Shown here: in pieces, positions 25,200-34,080 of the stretch
How positions within the stretch are numbered: the first letter of the stretch is position 1
Layout of the letters: the number at the start of each line of letters is the position of its first letter
Assembly (NCBI RefSeq): GCF_024508315.1
Contig: NZ_CP101987.1
Coordinates: forward strand, 1,984,001 to 2,048,000
Length of the DNA stretch: 64,000 nt
Origin: Cellulomonas xiejunii
GTDB lineage: Bacteria > Actinomycetota > Actinomycetes > Actinomycetales > Cellulomonadaceae
Reading direction: 5' to 3'
Made by a program: the position numbers and the translations under genes
Notes under the pieces: model-generated
Database searches by the model: none
Told to the model about the DNA's origin: nothing
What the model saw: only the letters and a program-made list of their open reading frames with translations

Positions 25200-27431
25200 T
25201 CAGTGGATGATCGCGAACCGCTGGTAGAGGCGGCGCAGCGGCCGGGGCGCCCACCAGTTCGCACGGTCCAGGATCGTCATGGTCGCCGGCACGAGGAGCA
25301 GGCGCACGACCGTCGCGTCGATGAGCACCGCGAACGCCAGGGCGAACCCGACCTGCTTGATGACGACCAGGTCACCGGCGACGAAGCCGGAGAACACGAC
25401 GATGATGATCGCCGCCGCCGACGTGATGATGCGCCCCGAACGCTGGAGCCCGAGCCGGACCGCCTCGTCCGTCGGCAGGCCCTCGTCGTGCAGCTCCTTG
25501 ACCCGCGAGAGCAGGAACACCTCGTAGTCCATCGCCAACCCGAACGCGAACGCGATGACCAGCGCGAGCACGTACGTCTCGATCCCGCCGGTCGACGTGA
25601 ACCCGAGCAGGCCCTCCAGATGGCCGTCCTGGAAGGCCCACACCAGCACCCCCAGGGACGCGACGATCGACAGCGCGTTCGTGAGCAGCGCCTTGATCGG
25701 GATCACGACCGAACCCGTCATGAGGAACAGCAGAACGAGCGTGGCGACCCCCACGATGCCGAGCGCGAGCGGCGCGCGCGCCACCAGCGCGTCGGTGAAG
25801 TCGATCTGCGACGCGGCCTGACCCACGACCCACCGGTCGAACGGCGCGTCGACGGCCCGGACCTCCCGCACGACGTCCGCGGCCACCGCACCGCCCGGGT
25901 CGTCCGTGGCAGCCCGGACGCCGATGACGACGTACGAGCCCAGCGGAGCCGGTGGGTCGACGGACGCGACGTCGGGAAGCTCGGCCACCTCCTGCGCCCA
26001 CGCGGTGGCCTCCGCGAGCGACGCCTCCGCGACGACCGTGACGGCCGGTGACGCCGCCGCGGGGTAGTTCTCCTCCAGGTCCGACACGTACTCGCGCTGC
26101 GTCGAGGCCGTCGGGAGCAGCTCGAGCCCGCTGATCCGCAGCTCCATGCCCAGGGCGGGCGCCGCCAGCACCCCCAGCAGGGCGACCGACCCGAGCATCA
26201 CCCACCAGGGGTGGCGCTGCACGCGCCCGGCGAGCGAGGAGAACGCGCCCTCGTCGTGACGCACGTCCGACGCGCGTCGCAGACCGGGGACGCGCGCCAG
26301 CAGCCCGGGCTTCGTGAGCCGGCGGCCCGTCATCGTCAGCAGCGCGGGGACCAGCGTCACGGCCGTCGCGACCGCGATGAGCACCACGGCCACGCCGCCC
26401 GCCCCGACGGCCCGCAGGATGTCCGGACGGAACACCAGCAGGCCCGCGATGGACACCGCGACCGTCACGGCGGAGAACACCACGGTGCGGCCCGCGGTCG
26501 CCATCGTCCGCTCGACCGCGGCCAGCACCGCACCGTCACCGCGCCGCCGGCGGCTGCCCGCGCCGTCGTCGGTGCCGACCGACCGGTGCAGCTCCTCCCG
26601 GAAGCGCGAGACGATCAGCAGGCCGTAGTCGATGGACAGCCCGAGCCCGAGCACCGTCACGACGTTCACGACGGACGCGTCGACGTCCATGACGTACGTG
26701 AGCCCCAGCAGCGCACCCAGACCGCCCGCGATCGACGCGAGTGCGCCGGCCATCGGCATCGCCGCGGCGAGAAACCCGCCGAAGACGACCACCATGATGA
26801 GCAGCGCGATCGGCAGCGCGACGACCTCACCCGTGCGCAGGTCCTCCTCGGCCTGCTCCGTGATCTCGTCGACGATCAGGTGCTCGGCACCGACGACCCC
26901 CTCGACGTCGGGCGCCACCGTGCGCAGGTCGTCGGGCACGTCGCGCAGCCGCTGCTCGACGGCGTCGAGCGCCGCGGCCTGCGCGTCGGAGGAGAGGTCG
27001 GGCTCCAGCTCCACGACCACGAGGAACCCCTGGCCGTCACGGGCGAGCAACGGGGCCGCCGCCGGGTTCTCGACACCGCCGGGCAGCACGAGGGGGTCGA
27101 TGACCGACACGACCCCGTCGACGCCCGCGAGGTCCGCGCGCACGGGCTCGAGCGCGGGCCCCAGCTCCGGGTCGGCCGGGTCGAGGCCCGACAGGACGAG
27201 GTTCACGCTCGGGCCGGTCGTCCGCTCGTCGGCGAGGATCTGCTGCCCGCGGGTCGACTCGGCGCCCGGCACCCCCGGCGCACCGGTCGCGACGCGGTCG
27301 AACAGGTTCTCACCGTGCAGGCCCTGCACGGCCAGGGCGTAGCCCAGAGCCGTGAGCACCAGCCAGACGACGACCGTCAGACGCGGGTGGTGGGCGACGG
27401 AGCGACCCAGGCGTGCGAACACGCTGGCCAT
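25200..27431 (-). CDS. MMPL family RND transporter
   Basis: A 743-residue proton-driven membrane transporter of the MMPL type, which exports lipids or drugs. It has an N-terminal helix (HPRLTVVVWLVLTALGYAL), a first external domain (residues 40-185), five or six helices containing GLGLSIDYGLLIVSRFREEL, a second external domain after about residue 425, and a second helix bundle with GLAMDYEVFLLSRVKELHDEG. The two Asp-Tyr pairs (IDYG, MDYE) are those used for proton relay in MmpL proteins. It begins at ATG 27431 and is divergent from rarA. The cargo is not deducible; no lipid biosynthesis genes are adjacent. Confidence 0.93.
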   Translation of the reverse strand: MASVFARLGRSVAHHPRLTVVVWLVLTALGYALAVQGLHGENLFDRVATGAPGVPGAESTRGQQILADERTTGPSVNLVLSGLDPADPELGPALEPVRADLAGVDGVVSVIDPLVLPGGVENPAAAPLLARDGQGFLVVVELEPDLSSDAQAAALDAVEQRLRDVPDDLRTVAPDVEGVVGAEHLIVDEITEQAEEDLRTGEVVALPIALLIMVVVFGGFLAAAMPMAGALASIAGGLGALLGLTYVMDVDASVVNVVTVLGLGLSIDYGLLIVSRFREELHRSVGTDDGAGSRRRRGDGAVLAAVERTMATAGRTVVFSAVTVAVSIAGLLVFRPDILRAVGAGGVAVVLIAVATAVTLVPALLTMTGRRLTKPGLLARVPGLRRASDVRHDEGAFSSLAGRVQRHPWWVMLGSVALLGVLAAPALGMELRISGLELLPTASTQREYVSDLEENYPAAASPAVTVVAEASLAEATAWAQEVAELPDVASVDPPAPLGSYVVIGVRAATDDPGGAVAADVVREVRAVDAPFDRWVVGQAASQIDFTDALVARAPLALGIVGVATLVLLFLMTGSVVIPIKALLTNALSIVASLGVLVWAFQDGHLEGLLGFTSTGGIETYVLALVIAFAFGLAMDYEVFLLSRVKELHDEGLPTDEAVRLGLQRSGRIITSAAAIIIVVFSGFVAGDLVVIKQVGFALAFAVLIDATVVRLLLVPATMTILDRANWWAPRPLRRLYQRFAIIH

Positions 27432-27526
27432 GCTCGCAGGTCGTCGGGGCCCGGCGCATGTCACGGGAACGGTTCGCGCTGTCGCGCGGCGCCGTGACCA
27501 CGCGACGGGCACCCCACGGCGGTGCG

Positions 27527-27532
27527 TAGGCT
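27527..27532 (+). promoter_or_regulatory. -10 element TAGGCT, leaderless start for rarA
   Basis: TAGGCT ends seven bases before ATG 27540, indicating a leaderless transcript and supporting ATG 27540 over the in-frame GTG at 27522, which would lie upstream of the -10. Confidence 0.5.
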
Positions 27533-27539
27533 CGCAGGC

Positions 27540-28997
27540 ATGGACCTGTTCGACGCGGTCTCCTCGACCGCGCAGGGGCTGCCCGCACCCGCGGCCGGCG
27601 CCCCCCTCGCCGTGCGCATGCGGCCCCGCACCCTCGCCGAGGTGGCCGGGCAGGGGCACCTGCTCGTCCCCGGGTCCCCCCTGCGCAGGCTCGTCGAGCC
27701 GGCCGAGGAGAGTGCCCGTCGTGCCGTGCCGTCGTCGGTCGTCCTGTGGGGTCCGCCGGGCACGGGCAAGACCACGCTCGCCTACCTCGTGGCCAGCACG
27801 TCCGGACGCCGGTTCGTCGAGCTGTCCGCCGTCACCGCGGGCGTCAAGGACGTCCGCGCCGTCGTCGACGACGCACGACGACGTCTCGCCGCCGACGGCT
27901 CCGAGACCGTGCTGTTCATCGACGAGGTGCACCGCTTCACCAAGGCGCAGCAGGACGCCCTGCTGCCGAGCGTCGAGAACCGCTGGGTCACGCTCGTGGC
28001 CGCGACCACCGAGAACCCCTCCTTCTCGGTCAACTCGCCGCTGCTGTCCCGCTCGCTGCTGCTTACCCTGCAGCCGCTGACCACCGACGACGTGCGTGTG
28101 CTGGTCGAACGCGCGGTCCGGGACGAGCGGGGCCTGGCCGGCTCCGTCACGCTCGACGACGACGCCATGGACCACCTGCTGCGGCTCGCCGGCGGGGACG
28201 CGCGCAAGGCGCTGACGATCCTCGAGGCCGCCGCGGGCGCGGGCCTGTCCGACCGCGGCCCCGTCCACGACGCCACGACCCCGGTCACCGTCGACCTGGC
28301 CACGGTGGAGCGCGCGATCGACGTGGCCGCGGTCCGCTACGACCGGGACGGCGACCAGCACTACGACGTCATCAGCGCCTTCATCAAGTCCATGCGCGGC
28401 TCCGACGTCGACGCCTCCCTGCACTACCTCGCGCGCATGGTCGCGGCGGGGGAGGACCCCCGCTTCATCGCCCGCCGCGTGGTCATCGCCGCGGCCGAGG
28501 AGGTCGGCATGGCCGACCCGAGCGCGCTGCAGACCGCCGTCGCCGCAGCCCAGGCCGTCGCGCTCATCGGGATGCCCGAGGCGCGGATCATCCTCGCCGA
28601 GGCCGTCGTGCACGTGGCCACGGCCCCCAAGTCCAACGCGGCCTACGTCGGGATCGACCGCGCGCTCGCGGACGTGCGCGCCGGGCGCATCGGCACGGTG
28701 CCGCCCCACCTGCGGGACGCGCACTACGGGGGTGCGCAGGGTCTGGGCCACGGCAAGGGCTACCGCTACGCGCACGACGCGCCGCACGCGGTCGCGACCC
28801 AGCAGTACCTCCCCGACGACCTGGCCGGCACCCGCTACTACGAGCCGTCGGACCGGGGCTTCGAGCGCTCGGTGGGGGAGCGGCTGACGCGGATCCGGTC
28901 GATCCTCGACCCGTCGCAGGGGCCCACCGTCGGTGAGGGGCCCGGACGGTCGCCCGTGCCGGGCCCGGATGACGTCGGCGGCTCGGTCGTCGGGTAG
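27540..28997 (+). CDS. rarA: Replication-associated recombination protein A (RarA/MgsA), AAA+ ATPase
   Basis: RarA acts at stalled replication forks. The 485-residue protein begins [12 protein letters not shown], has the conserved [16 protein letters not shown], Walker A ([11 protein letters not shown] near residue 72), Walker B ([10 protein letters not shown]), sensor 1 ([20 protein letters not shown]) and the C-terminal tetramerisation domain ([43 protein letters not shown]). The C-terminus is extended by about 25 Pro/Gly-rich residues. The stop codon TAG is part of the proposed rpsD -10 element. Confidence 0.96.
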   Translation: MDLFDAVSSTAQGLPAPAAGAPLAVRMRPRTLAEVAGQGHLLVPGSPLRRLVEPAEESARRAVPSSVVLWGPPGTGKTTLAYLVASTSGRRFVELSAVTAGVKDVRAVVDDARRRLAADGSETVLFIDEVHRFTKAQQDALLPSVENRWVTLVAATTENPSFSVNSPLLSRSLLLTLQPLTTDDVRVLVERAVRDERGLAGSVTLDDDAMDHLLRLAGGDARKALTILEAAAGAGLSDRGPVHDATTPVTVDLATVERAIDVAAVRYDRDGDQHYDVISAFIKSMRGSDVDASLHYLARMVAAGEDPRFIARRVVIAAAEEVGMADPSALQTAVAAAQAVALIGMPEARIILAEAVVHVATAPKSNAAYVGIDRALADVRAGRIGTVPPHLRDAHYGGAQGLGHGKGYRYAHDAPHAVATQQYLPDDLAGTRYYEPSDRGFERSVGERLTRIRSILDPSQGPTVGEGPGRSPVPGPDDVGGSVVG

Positions 28998-29000
28998 TAT
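28995..29000 (+). promoter_or_regulatory. -10 element TAGTAT for rpsD, overlapping the rarA stop
   Basis: TAGTAT begins with the rarA stop codon. It would give rpsD a leader of about 180 nt (29007-29188), which contains repeated GTCCGGA blocks (29129-29136 and 29140-29146). Long leaders before rpsD in other bacteria carry S4 autoregulatory structures; I could not identify one with confidence here. Confidence 0.45.
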
Positions 29001-29188
29001 CGACCGGTCGTCCGCCGCGTGCGGACGGCAGTATCCAGCACCTGGGGTCCTAGCCCGCGGCACCGGCCGTCTCACGACGACCGGGAGCCCGCACCGTGGT
29101 CGGCCCCACGCCCGCCGGAAACCGTTCCGTCCGGACCTCGTCCGGAGCGCGGGTGTGCTCGTCCATCAACACGACAGGAAGTACCACT

Positions 29189-29815
29189 GTGAGCAGCGTG
29201 ACCCGTTCGCGTCGCCAGGTCCGCCTGAGCCGCGCGCTCGGCCTGGCCCTGACGCCCAAGGCCGTCAAGCACTTCGAGAAGCGCCCCTACCCCCCGGGTG
29301 AGCACGGCCGCGCCCGTCGCCGCACCGAGTCGGACTACGCGGTGCGTCTGCGCGAGAAGCAGCGTCTGCGCGCCCAGTACGCGCTGCGCGAGAAGCAGCT
29401 CGCCAAGGCGTACGAGAACGCACGCAAGGCCCCGGGCCTGACCGGTGAGGCCCTCGTCGAGGACCTCGAGACGCGTCTGGACGCGCTCGTCCTGCGCGCC
29501 GGGTTCGCCCGCACGATCCTGCAGGCGCGCCAGACGGTCACGCACCGTCACGTGCTCGTCGACGGCAAGATCGTCGACCGTCCGTCCTTCCGCGTGAAGG
29601 AGGGCCAGACGCTGCAGATCAAGCCGAAGTCGCAGGCCACCGTGCCGTTCCAGGTCGCCGCCGCCGGCGCCCACCGCGACGTCCTGCCGGCCGTGCCGGG
29701 CTACCTCGAGGTCCAGCTCGAGAAGCTCAGCGCCACGCTGGTGCGTCGTCCCAAGCGCGCCGAGGTCCCCGTGACGTGCGAGGTCCAGCTGGTCGTCGAG
29801 TACTACGCCCGCTGA
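29189..29815 (+). CDS. rpsD: 30S ribosomal protein S4
   Basis: S4 nucleates assembly of the 16S 5' domain. The 208-residue protein matches the usual length and contains the S4 RNA-binding domain ([35 protein letters not shown], about residues 90-125). It lacks the N-terminal four-Cys zinc site and instead starts [22 protein letters not shown], the Cys-free form found in many actinobacteria. GTG 29189 follows CAGGAAG by seven bases. The gene is monocistronic between its promoter and a strong terminator. Confidence 0.97.
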   Translation: MSSVTRSRRQVRLSRALGLALTPKAVKHFEKRPYPPGEHGRARRRTESDYAVRLREKQRLRAQYALREKQLAKAYENARKAPGLTGEALVEDLETRLDALVLRAGFARTILQARQTVTHRHVLVDGKIVDRPSFRVKEGQTLQIKPKSQATVPFQVAAAGAHRDVLPAVPGYLEVQLEKLSATLVRRPKRAEVPVTCEVQLVVEYYAR

Positions 29816-29826
29816 ACCACGCCTCA

Positions 29827-29865
29827 CGAACGCCCCGCCGCGCACACCTGCCGGCGGGGCGTTCG
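29827..29865 (+). terminator. Strong hairpin after rpsD
   Basis: CGAACGCCCCGCCG (29827-29840) pairs perfectly with CGGCGGGGCGTTCG (29852-29865), a 14-bp stem with an 11-base loop, starting 12 bases after the rpsD stop. Confidence 0.8.
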
Positions 29866-29913
29866 CGCGTCCGGCGCGCACGACACGCGCCTCGGCGCGC
29901 ACCGGCACCCCGG

Positions 29914-29919
29914 TAGGGT
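29914..29919 (+). promoter_or_regulatory. -10 element TAGGGT upstream of the DUF948 gene
   Basis: TAGGGT lies 48 bases before ATG 29968 and follows the rpsD terminator, so it probably starts the transcript covering the DUF948 pair and perhaps alaS. Confidence 0.4.
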
Positions 29920-29967
29920 GACGACGTCCGATCACGGACGTACACGCATGTGGAGGAGAGGTCGGGC

Positions 29968-30336
29968 ATGGTGTCGATCGGTGACGTCGCGGGACTCATC
30001 GCCGCAATCGCTTTCGTCGGCCTCGTCGGCTTCCTCGGGTTCGTGTCCCTGAAGGTCGCCGCCGTGCTCGACGAGACGCGCAGCTCCGTCAAGGAGCTGA
30101 CCGACCACACGCTCCCGATGCTCGACGAGGCGGCCAAGGTCGTCGCGTCGTCCGCGTCCCAGATGGACAAGGTCGACACCGTCACGACGGCCGCAGCCCA
30201 GGTCGGCGAGAACGTCTCGGCGCTGTCGTCCCTCGTGACGGCCACCGTCGGGGCGCCGCTCCTGAAGGTCGCGGCGTTCTCCTACGGCGTGCGGCGCGCC
30301 CTCGCGGGCCTGCGCACGGGCGGGGCGCGTCGATGA
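29968..30336 (+). CDS. DUF948 domain-containing membrane protein
   Basis: A 122-residue protein with one N-terminal membrane helix (VAGLIAAIAFVGLVGFLGFV, about residues 6-25) and a helical, coiled-coil-like body (LDETRSSVKELTDHTLPMLDEA), as in the DUF948 family of general-stress-like proteins. The precise role is unknown. ATG 29968 is favoured over GTG 29950 because GGAGGAGAGG lies between them at proper spacing. The stop overlaps the next start (ATGA). The DUF948 - small protein - alaS order is conserved in actinobacteria. Confidence 0.88.
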   Translation: MVSIGDVAGLIAAIAFVGLVGFLGFVSLKVAAVLDETRSSVKELTDHTLPMLDEAAKVVASSASQMDKVDTVTTAAAQVGENVSALSSLVTATVGAPLLKVAAFSYGVRRALAGLRTGGARR

Positions 30337-30716
30337 GGCGGCTGTTCTGGGTCGGTGTCGGCGTCGCGGTCACGGTCGTCGTCGTGCGCCAGGGGCGTCG
30401 CCTCGTCGAGCAGTACGCGCCGGCCGGGACGGGCGACGCGGTCGACGGCGCGGTCCGGATCGGCCGCGCGCTGCGGGCCGCGCGCGACGACTTCCGCACC
30501 GGTGTCGCCGAGCGGGAGGCCGAGCTGCTCGACGCCCTCGTCGGTGACGTCGACCTCGACACGCTGCGGGCGAACGCGCCGCGGCACCGCGCCGAGCTCC
30601 GCGAGACCTTCGGTCGACCCGCCCGCGACGACCTCGCGCGGGACCTGTCCGCCCGGGGCTGGGCGGGCGAGCCCGTCACCGACCCCGACGACGACGCGCA
30701 GGCCCCGTTCTTCTGA
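30333..30716 (+). CDS. Small membrane-anchored hypothetical protein upstream of alaS
   Basis: A 127-residue protein with an N-terminal membrane segment (LFWVGVGVAVTVVVV, residues 4-18) and a charged helical body ending in an acidic tail (DPDDDAQAPFF). It is translationally coupled to the DUF948 gene by ATGA. No known domain was recognised; relatives sit at the same place before alaS in many actinobacteria. The pair may form a membrane complex, but that is only inferred from coupling and similar topology. Confidence 0.75.
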   Translation: MRRLFWVGVGVAVTVVVVRQGRRLVEQYAPAGTGDAVDGAVRIGRALRAARDDFRTGVAEREAELLDALVGDVDLDTLRANAPRHRAELRETFGRPARDDLARDLSARGWAGEPVTDPDDDAQAPFF

Positions 30717-30789
30717 GCGGTCCGCCGTTCCACCCCGGGCTCGCAGGCCCGGACCCACCCGATTCTTCCGCCCCTGCGTGGCGGACCGC
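30717..30789 (+). promoter_or_regulatory. Structured leader upstream of alaS
   Basis: GCGGTCCGCC (30717-30726) pairs perfectly with GGCGGACCGC (30780-30789); inside lies CCGGGC-TCGCAG-GCCCGG (30735-30752). The outer stem starts right after the preceding stop codon and ends 16 bases before the alaS ATG. It could be a terminator-like or regulatory RNA structure. It does not show recognisable T-box landmarks. Confidence 0.45.
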
Positions 30790-30805
30790 ACACCACGAGG
30801 ACGAC

Positions 30806-33499
30806 ATGCGCACCGCCGAGATCCGCCAGCGCTGGCTCGACTACTTCGCGAGCAAGGACCACGCCATCGTGCCGTCCGTGCCGCTCATCTCCCCGGACCC
30901 GTCGATCCTGTTCACGATCGCCGGCATGGTCCCGTTCATCCCGTACATCCTCGGCACGCAGGACGCCCCGTGGCCGCGCGTCGCCAACGCGCAGAAGTGC
31001 ATCCGCACCAACGACATCGAGAACGTCGGGCGCACCACGCGGCACGGCACGTTCTTCCAGATGCTCGGGAACTTCTCGTTCGGGGACTACTTCAAGCAGG
31101 GTGCGATCGAGCTCGCGTGGGGCTTCCTCACCGGGTCCCAGGCCGACGGCGGGCTCGGGCTCGACGGTGACCGGTTCTGGGTGACGATCTGGGACGAGGA
31201 CACCGAGGCGGCCGACGCGCTCGTGCGTGTCGGGGTCAACCCGCGGCAGATCGTGCGCCTGCCGCGCGAGGAGAACTTCTGGGACACCGGCCAGCCCGGA
31301 CCCGCGGGCCCGTGCGCCGAGTGGCACTACGACCGCGGCCCCGAGTTCGGCCCCGACGCCGTGGGCGGCACGGTCGACCCCGGTGGCGACCGGTACCTCG
31401 AGATCTGGAACCTGGTCTTCGACCAGTTCGTGCGCGGCGAGGGCCGCGGCAAGGACTACCCGCTGCTGGGCGAGCTCGAGCGCAAGGCGATCGACACCGG
31501 GGCGGGCCTCGAGCGCATCGCGTACCTGCTCCAGGGCAAGAACAACCTGTACGAGACGGACGAGGTCTTCCCCGTCATCGAGCGTGCGGCCGAGATGGCG
31601 GGCCGCCGCTACGGCGCCGACGACGAGGACGACGTTCGGCTGCGGGTCGTCGGCGACCACGTCCGGTCCGCGCTCATGCTCATCAGTGACGGCGTCACAC
31701 CCTCCAACGAGGGGCGTGGCTACGTGCTGCGGCGACTCGTGCGCCGCGCGGTGCGCTCGATGCGGCTGCTCGGCGTGGAGGAGGCGGCGCTGCCCCAGCT
31801 GCTCCCGATCAGCCGCGACCTCATGAGCGCGTCCTACCCGGAGGTCGCGCGGGACTTCGACCGCATCGCGCAGGTCGCGTACGGCGAGGAGGAGACGTTC
31901 CTGCGGACCCTGACCGCCGGGACGACGATCTTCGAGGGTGCGGTCAGCAAGGCGAAGGCGGTTGCGGAGGGCGGCGGCGCGGCGCTGACCGGCGAGCAGG
32001 CGTTCGCCCTGCACGACACGTACGGCTTCCCGATCGACCTCACCCTCGAGATGGCGGCCGAGCACGGCGTCAGCGTCGACGAGCAGGCGTTCCGCACGCT
32101 CATGCAGGCGCAGCGGGACCGCGCGCGCGCCGACGCGCTGGCGAAGAAGACGGGCCACGCCGACACGAGCGCCTACCAGCAGCTCCAGCAGTCGCTCGCG
32201 GGCGAGCACGGCTCCGGCGTCACGTTCGTCGGCTACACCGACACGACCGCCACCGCCAAGGTCGTGGGCCTGCTGGTCGACGGCGTGCCCGCGCCTGCGG
32301 CAACCGCACCCGCCCACGTGCAGGTGGTGCTCGACGTGACGCCGTTCTACGCGGAGGCCGGCGGTCAGCTCGCCGACACGGGCACGATCAGTCTCGAGAA
32401 CGGCGGCATCGTCGAGGTCGACGACGTCCAGGCACCGGTCAAGGGGCTGTCCGTGCACCACGGCCGGCTGGTCGACGGCACGATCACGCTGGGCGACGCG
32501 GGCACGGCGACGATCGACACGGCGCGTCGGCGCGCGATCGCGCGCGCCCACACCGCGACGCACATGGTCCACAAGGCCCTGCGCGAGGAGCTCGGGGACA
32601 ACGCGACGCAGGCCGGGTCGGAGAACGCGCCCAGCAGGCTGCGGTTCGACTTCCGCTCGGGTGCCTCCGTCCCGGCGTCGTCGCTGTCGCAGATCGAGGG
32701 GCGCGTCAACGAGCGGCTGCAGGACGACCTCGAGGTCACCGACCGGACCATGGCGATCGACGAGGCGCGGGCACTGGGTGCGATGGCGCTCTTCGGCGAG
32801 AAGTACGGCAACCAGGTGCGCGTCGTGTCCATCGGCGGTGACTGGTCGCGCGAGCTGTGCGCCGGTACGCACGTGCGCCGGTCCGGCGAGCTCGGCCTGG
32901 TCACGCTGCTCGGCGAGTCGTCCATCGGGTCGGGGGTGCGCCGCGTCGACGCGCTCGTCGGCGACTCGGCGTACGGCTACCAGGCCAAGGAGCGTGCGCT
33001 CGTGAGCCAGCTCACCGGCCTGCTCGGCGCGCGTCCCGACGAGCTCGGTGAGCGGGTGTCGTCGCTGCTGACCCGGGTGCGCGAGTCCGAGAAGGAGCTC
33101 GCGGCGCTGCGGCAGGCGCAGGTGCTGGCGGCTGCCGGCTCCCTCGCGGCGGGTGCGCAGCAGGTCGGCGTGGCCCGCGTCGTCGCGCACGACGCCGGTG
33201 AGGTGTCCGCACCGGACGACCTGCGCACGCTCGCGCTCGACGTGCGCGGTCGGCTGGGGGAGTCCTCGCCGGTCGTCGTCGCGGTCGGCGGTGTCGCCAA
33301 GGGGCGTCCGGTCGTCGTCGTGGCGACCAACGCCGCGGCGCGCGAGGCCGGTCACCGGGCGGGTGCGCTCGTCCGGGCGGCGTCGGGCGTCCTCGGCGGT
33401 GGCGGCGGCGGCAAGGACGACGTCGCGCAGGGTGGCGGTACCGACGCGACCCGGCTGCCCGACGCCCTGGCCGGTGTCGTCGCGGCGGTCCGGGGCTGA
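30806..33499 (+). CDS. alaS: Alanyl-tRNA synthetase
   Basis: AlaS charges tRNA-Ala. The 897-residue protein starts MRTAEIRQRWLDYFASKDH, has class II catalytic motifs (IRTNDIENVGRTTRHGTFFQMLGNFSFGDYF split over residues 70-100, GAGLERIAYLLQG), the tRNA-recognition domain, the editing domain with AHTATHMVHKAL (zinc-binding HxxxH near residue 585) and CAGTHVRRSGELG, and a C-terminal C-Ala domain ending in a Gly-rich GGGGGGKDDVAQGGG motif. Length and motifs are normal. The start ATG follows GAGGACGAC. Confidence 0.97.
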   Translation: MRTAEIRQRWLDYFASKDHAIVPSVPLISPDPSILFTIAGMVPFIPYILGTQDAPWPRVANAQKCIRTNDIENVGRTTRHGTFFQMLGNFSFGDYFKQGAIELAWGFLTGSQADGGLGLDGDRFWVTIWDEDTEAADALVRVGVNPRQIVRLPREENFWDTGQPGPAGPCAEWHYDRGPEFGPDAVGGTVDPGGDRYLEIWNLVFDQFVRGEGRGKDYPLLGELERKAIDTGAGLERIAYLLQGKNNLYETDEVFPVIERAAEMAGRRYGADDEDDVRLRVVGDHVRSALMLISDGVTPSNEGRGYVLRRLVRRAVRSMRLLGVEEAALPQLLPISRDLMSASYPEVARDFDRIAQVAYGEEETFLRTLTAGTTIFEGAVSKAKAVAEGGGAALTGEQAFALHDTYGFPIDLTLEMAAEHGVSVDEQAFRTLMQAQRDRARADALAKKTGHADTSAYQQLQQSLAGEHGSGVTFVGYTDTTATAKVVGLLVDGVPAPAATAPAHVQVVLDVTPFYAEAGGQLADTGTISLENGGIVEVDDVQAPVKGLSVHHGRLVDGTITLGDAGTATIDTARRRAIARAHTATHMVHKALREELGDNATQAGSENAPSRLRFDFRSGASVPASSLSQIEGRVNERLQDDLEVTDRTMAIDEARALGAMALFGEKYGNQVRVVSIGGDWSRELCAGTHVRRSGELGLVTLLGESSIGSGVRRVDALVGDSAYGYQAKERALVSQLTGLLGARPDELGERVSSLLTRVRESEKELAALRQAQVLAAAGSLAAGAQQVGVARVVAHDAGEVSAPDDLRTLALDVRGRLGESSPVVVAVGGVAKGRPVVVVATNAAAREAGHRAGALVRAASGVLGGGGGGKDDVAQGGGTDATRLPDALAGVVAAVRG

Positions 33500-33503
33500 C
33501 GCC

Positions 33504-34073
33504 GTGGCGCCCCGCGACACGCCCGACGTGGACGTGGTGACGCGTGGCGCCCGCCTCGCGGTCGACGTCGGCACCGTGCGTGTCGGCGTCGCGGCGAGCG
33601 ACCCCGACGGGATGCTCGCCACGCCCGTCGCCACGCTGGCGCGCGCGGCGGGCAAGCCGTCGTCGACGGCCACCGACGTGGCACGGATCGCGGACGAGGC
33701 GCGGGAGCGACGTGCACAAGTCGTGTATGTCGGGCTGCCGCGTCACCTCTCCGGGGCCGAGGGGTCGTCGGCCGGGGTCGCGCGCGCGTACGCTGTCGCA
33801 CTGGCGCACGCGGTCGGGCCTCTCCAGGTCCGGCTCGTGGATGAGCGGATGAGCACGGTGACCGCGCATCACGCGCTTCAGGCGGCCGGCCGATCCGGGC
33901 GCCGCCACCGGCAGGTCGTCGACCAGGCGGCCGCGGTGGTGATCCTGCAGCACGCGCTGGACGTGGAGAGGTCCACGGGACGTCGTCCCGGGGAACGGGT
34001 CGAGGTGGACCCTGACCGCTCCGCACCGGCGCGCGGGGGCGTTGCGGGTGACGGCACGACGACTGTGGAGTGA
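33504..34073 (+). CDS. ruvX: Holliday junction resolvase-like protein RuvX/YqgF
   Basis: RuvX (YqgF) is an RNase H-fold nuclease implicated in pre-16S rRNA 5' processing. The 189-residue protein has RLAVDVGTVRVGVAASDPDG with the first catalytic Asp near residue 21, VVYVGLPRHLSG, and the second acidic site in VRLVDERMSTVTA; the last Asp is in VVDQAAAVVILQHAL. The C-terminal 35 residues are variable. GTG 33504 begins four bases after the alaS stop, implying co-transcription in the conserved alaS-ruvX-mltG-aroE order. Confidence 0.94.
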   Translation: MAPRDTPDVDVVTRGARLAVDVGTVRVGVAASDPDGMLATPVATLARAAGKPSSTATDVARIADEARERRAQVVYVGLPRHLSGAEGSSAGVARAYAVALAHAVGPLQVRLVDERMSTVTAHHALQAAGRSGRRHRQVVDQAAAVVILQHALDVERSTGRRPGERVEVDPDRSAPARGGVAGDGTTTVE

Positions 34074-34080
34074 CGCGCAG

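Noticed and set aside
25200-29075. A 1291-codon minus-strand open frame covering the MMPL gene and all of rarA in antisense
   Set aside because: Only the part from ATG 27431 codes for MMPL; the rest is an open frame opposite rarA caused by high GC content.
28998-29188. Searched for a tRNA or a clear S4-binding pseudoknot in the rpsD leader
   Set aside because: No tRNA-like cloverleaf was seen, and a pseudoknot could not be assigned by eye.
29166-29188. Searched for a zinc-type (four-Cys) N-terminus in S4
   Set aside because: The rpsD start and its upstream frame encode no Cys cluster; the Cys-free form is genuine.
30182-33673. A 1163-codon minus-strand open frame opposite alaS
   Set aside because: The sense strand encodes an intact AlaS with all motifs; the antisense product is Arg/His/Asp-rich without any domain.
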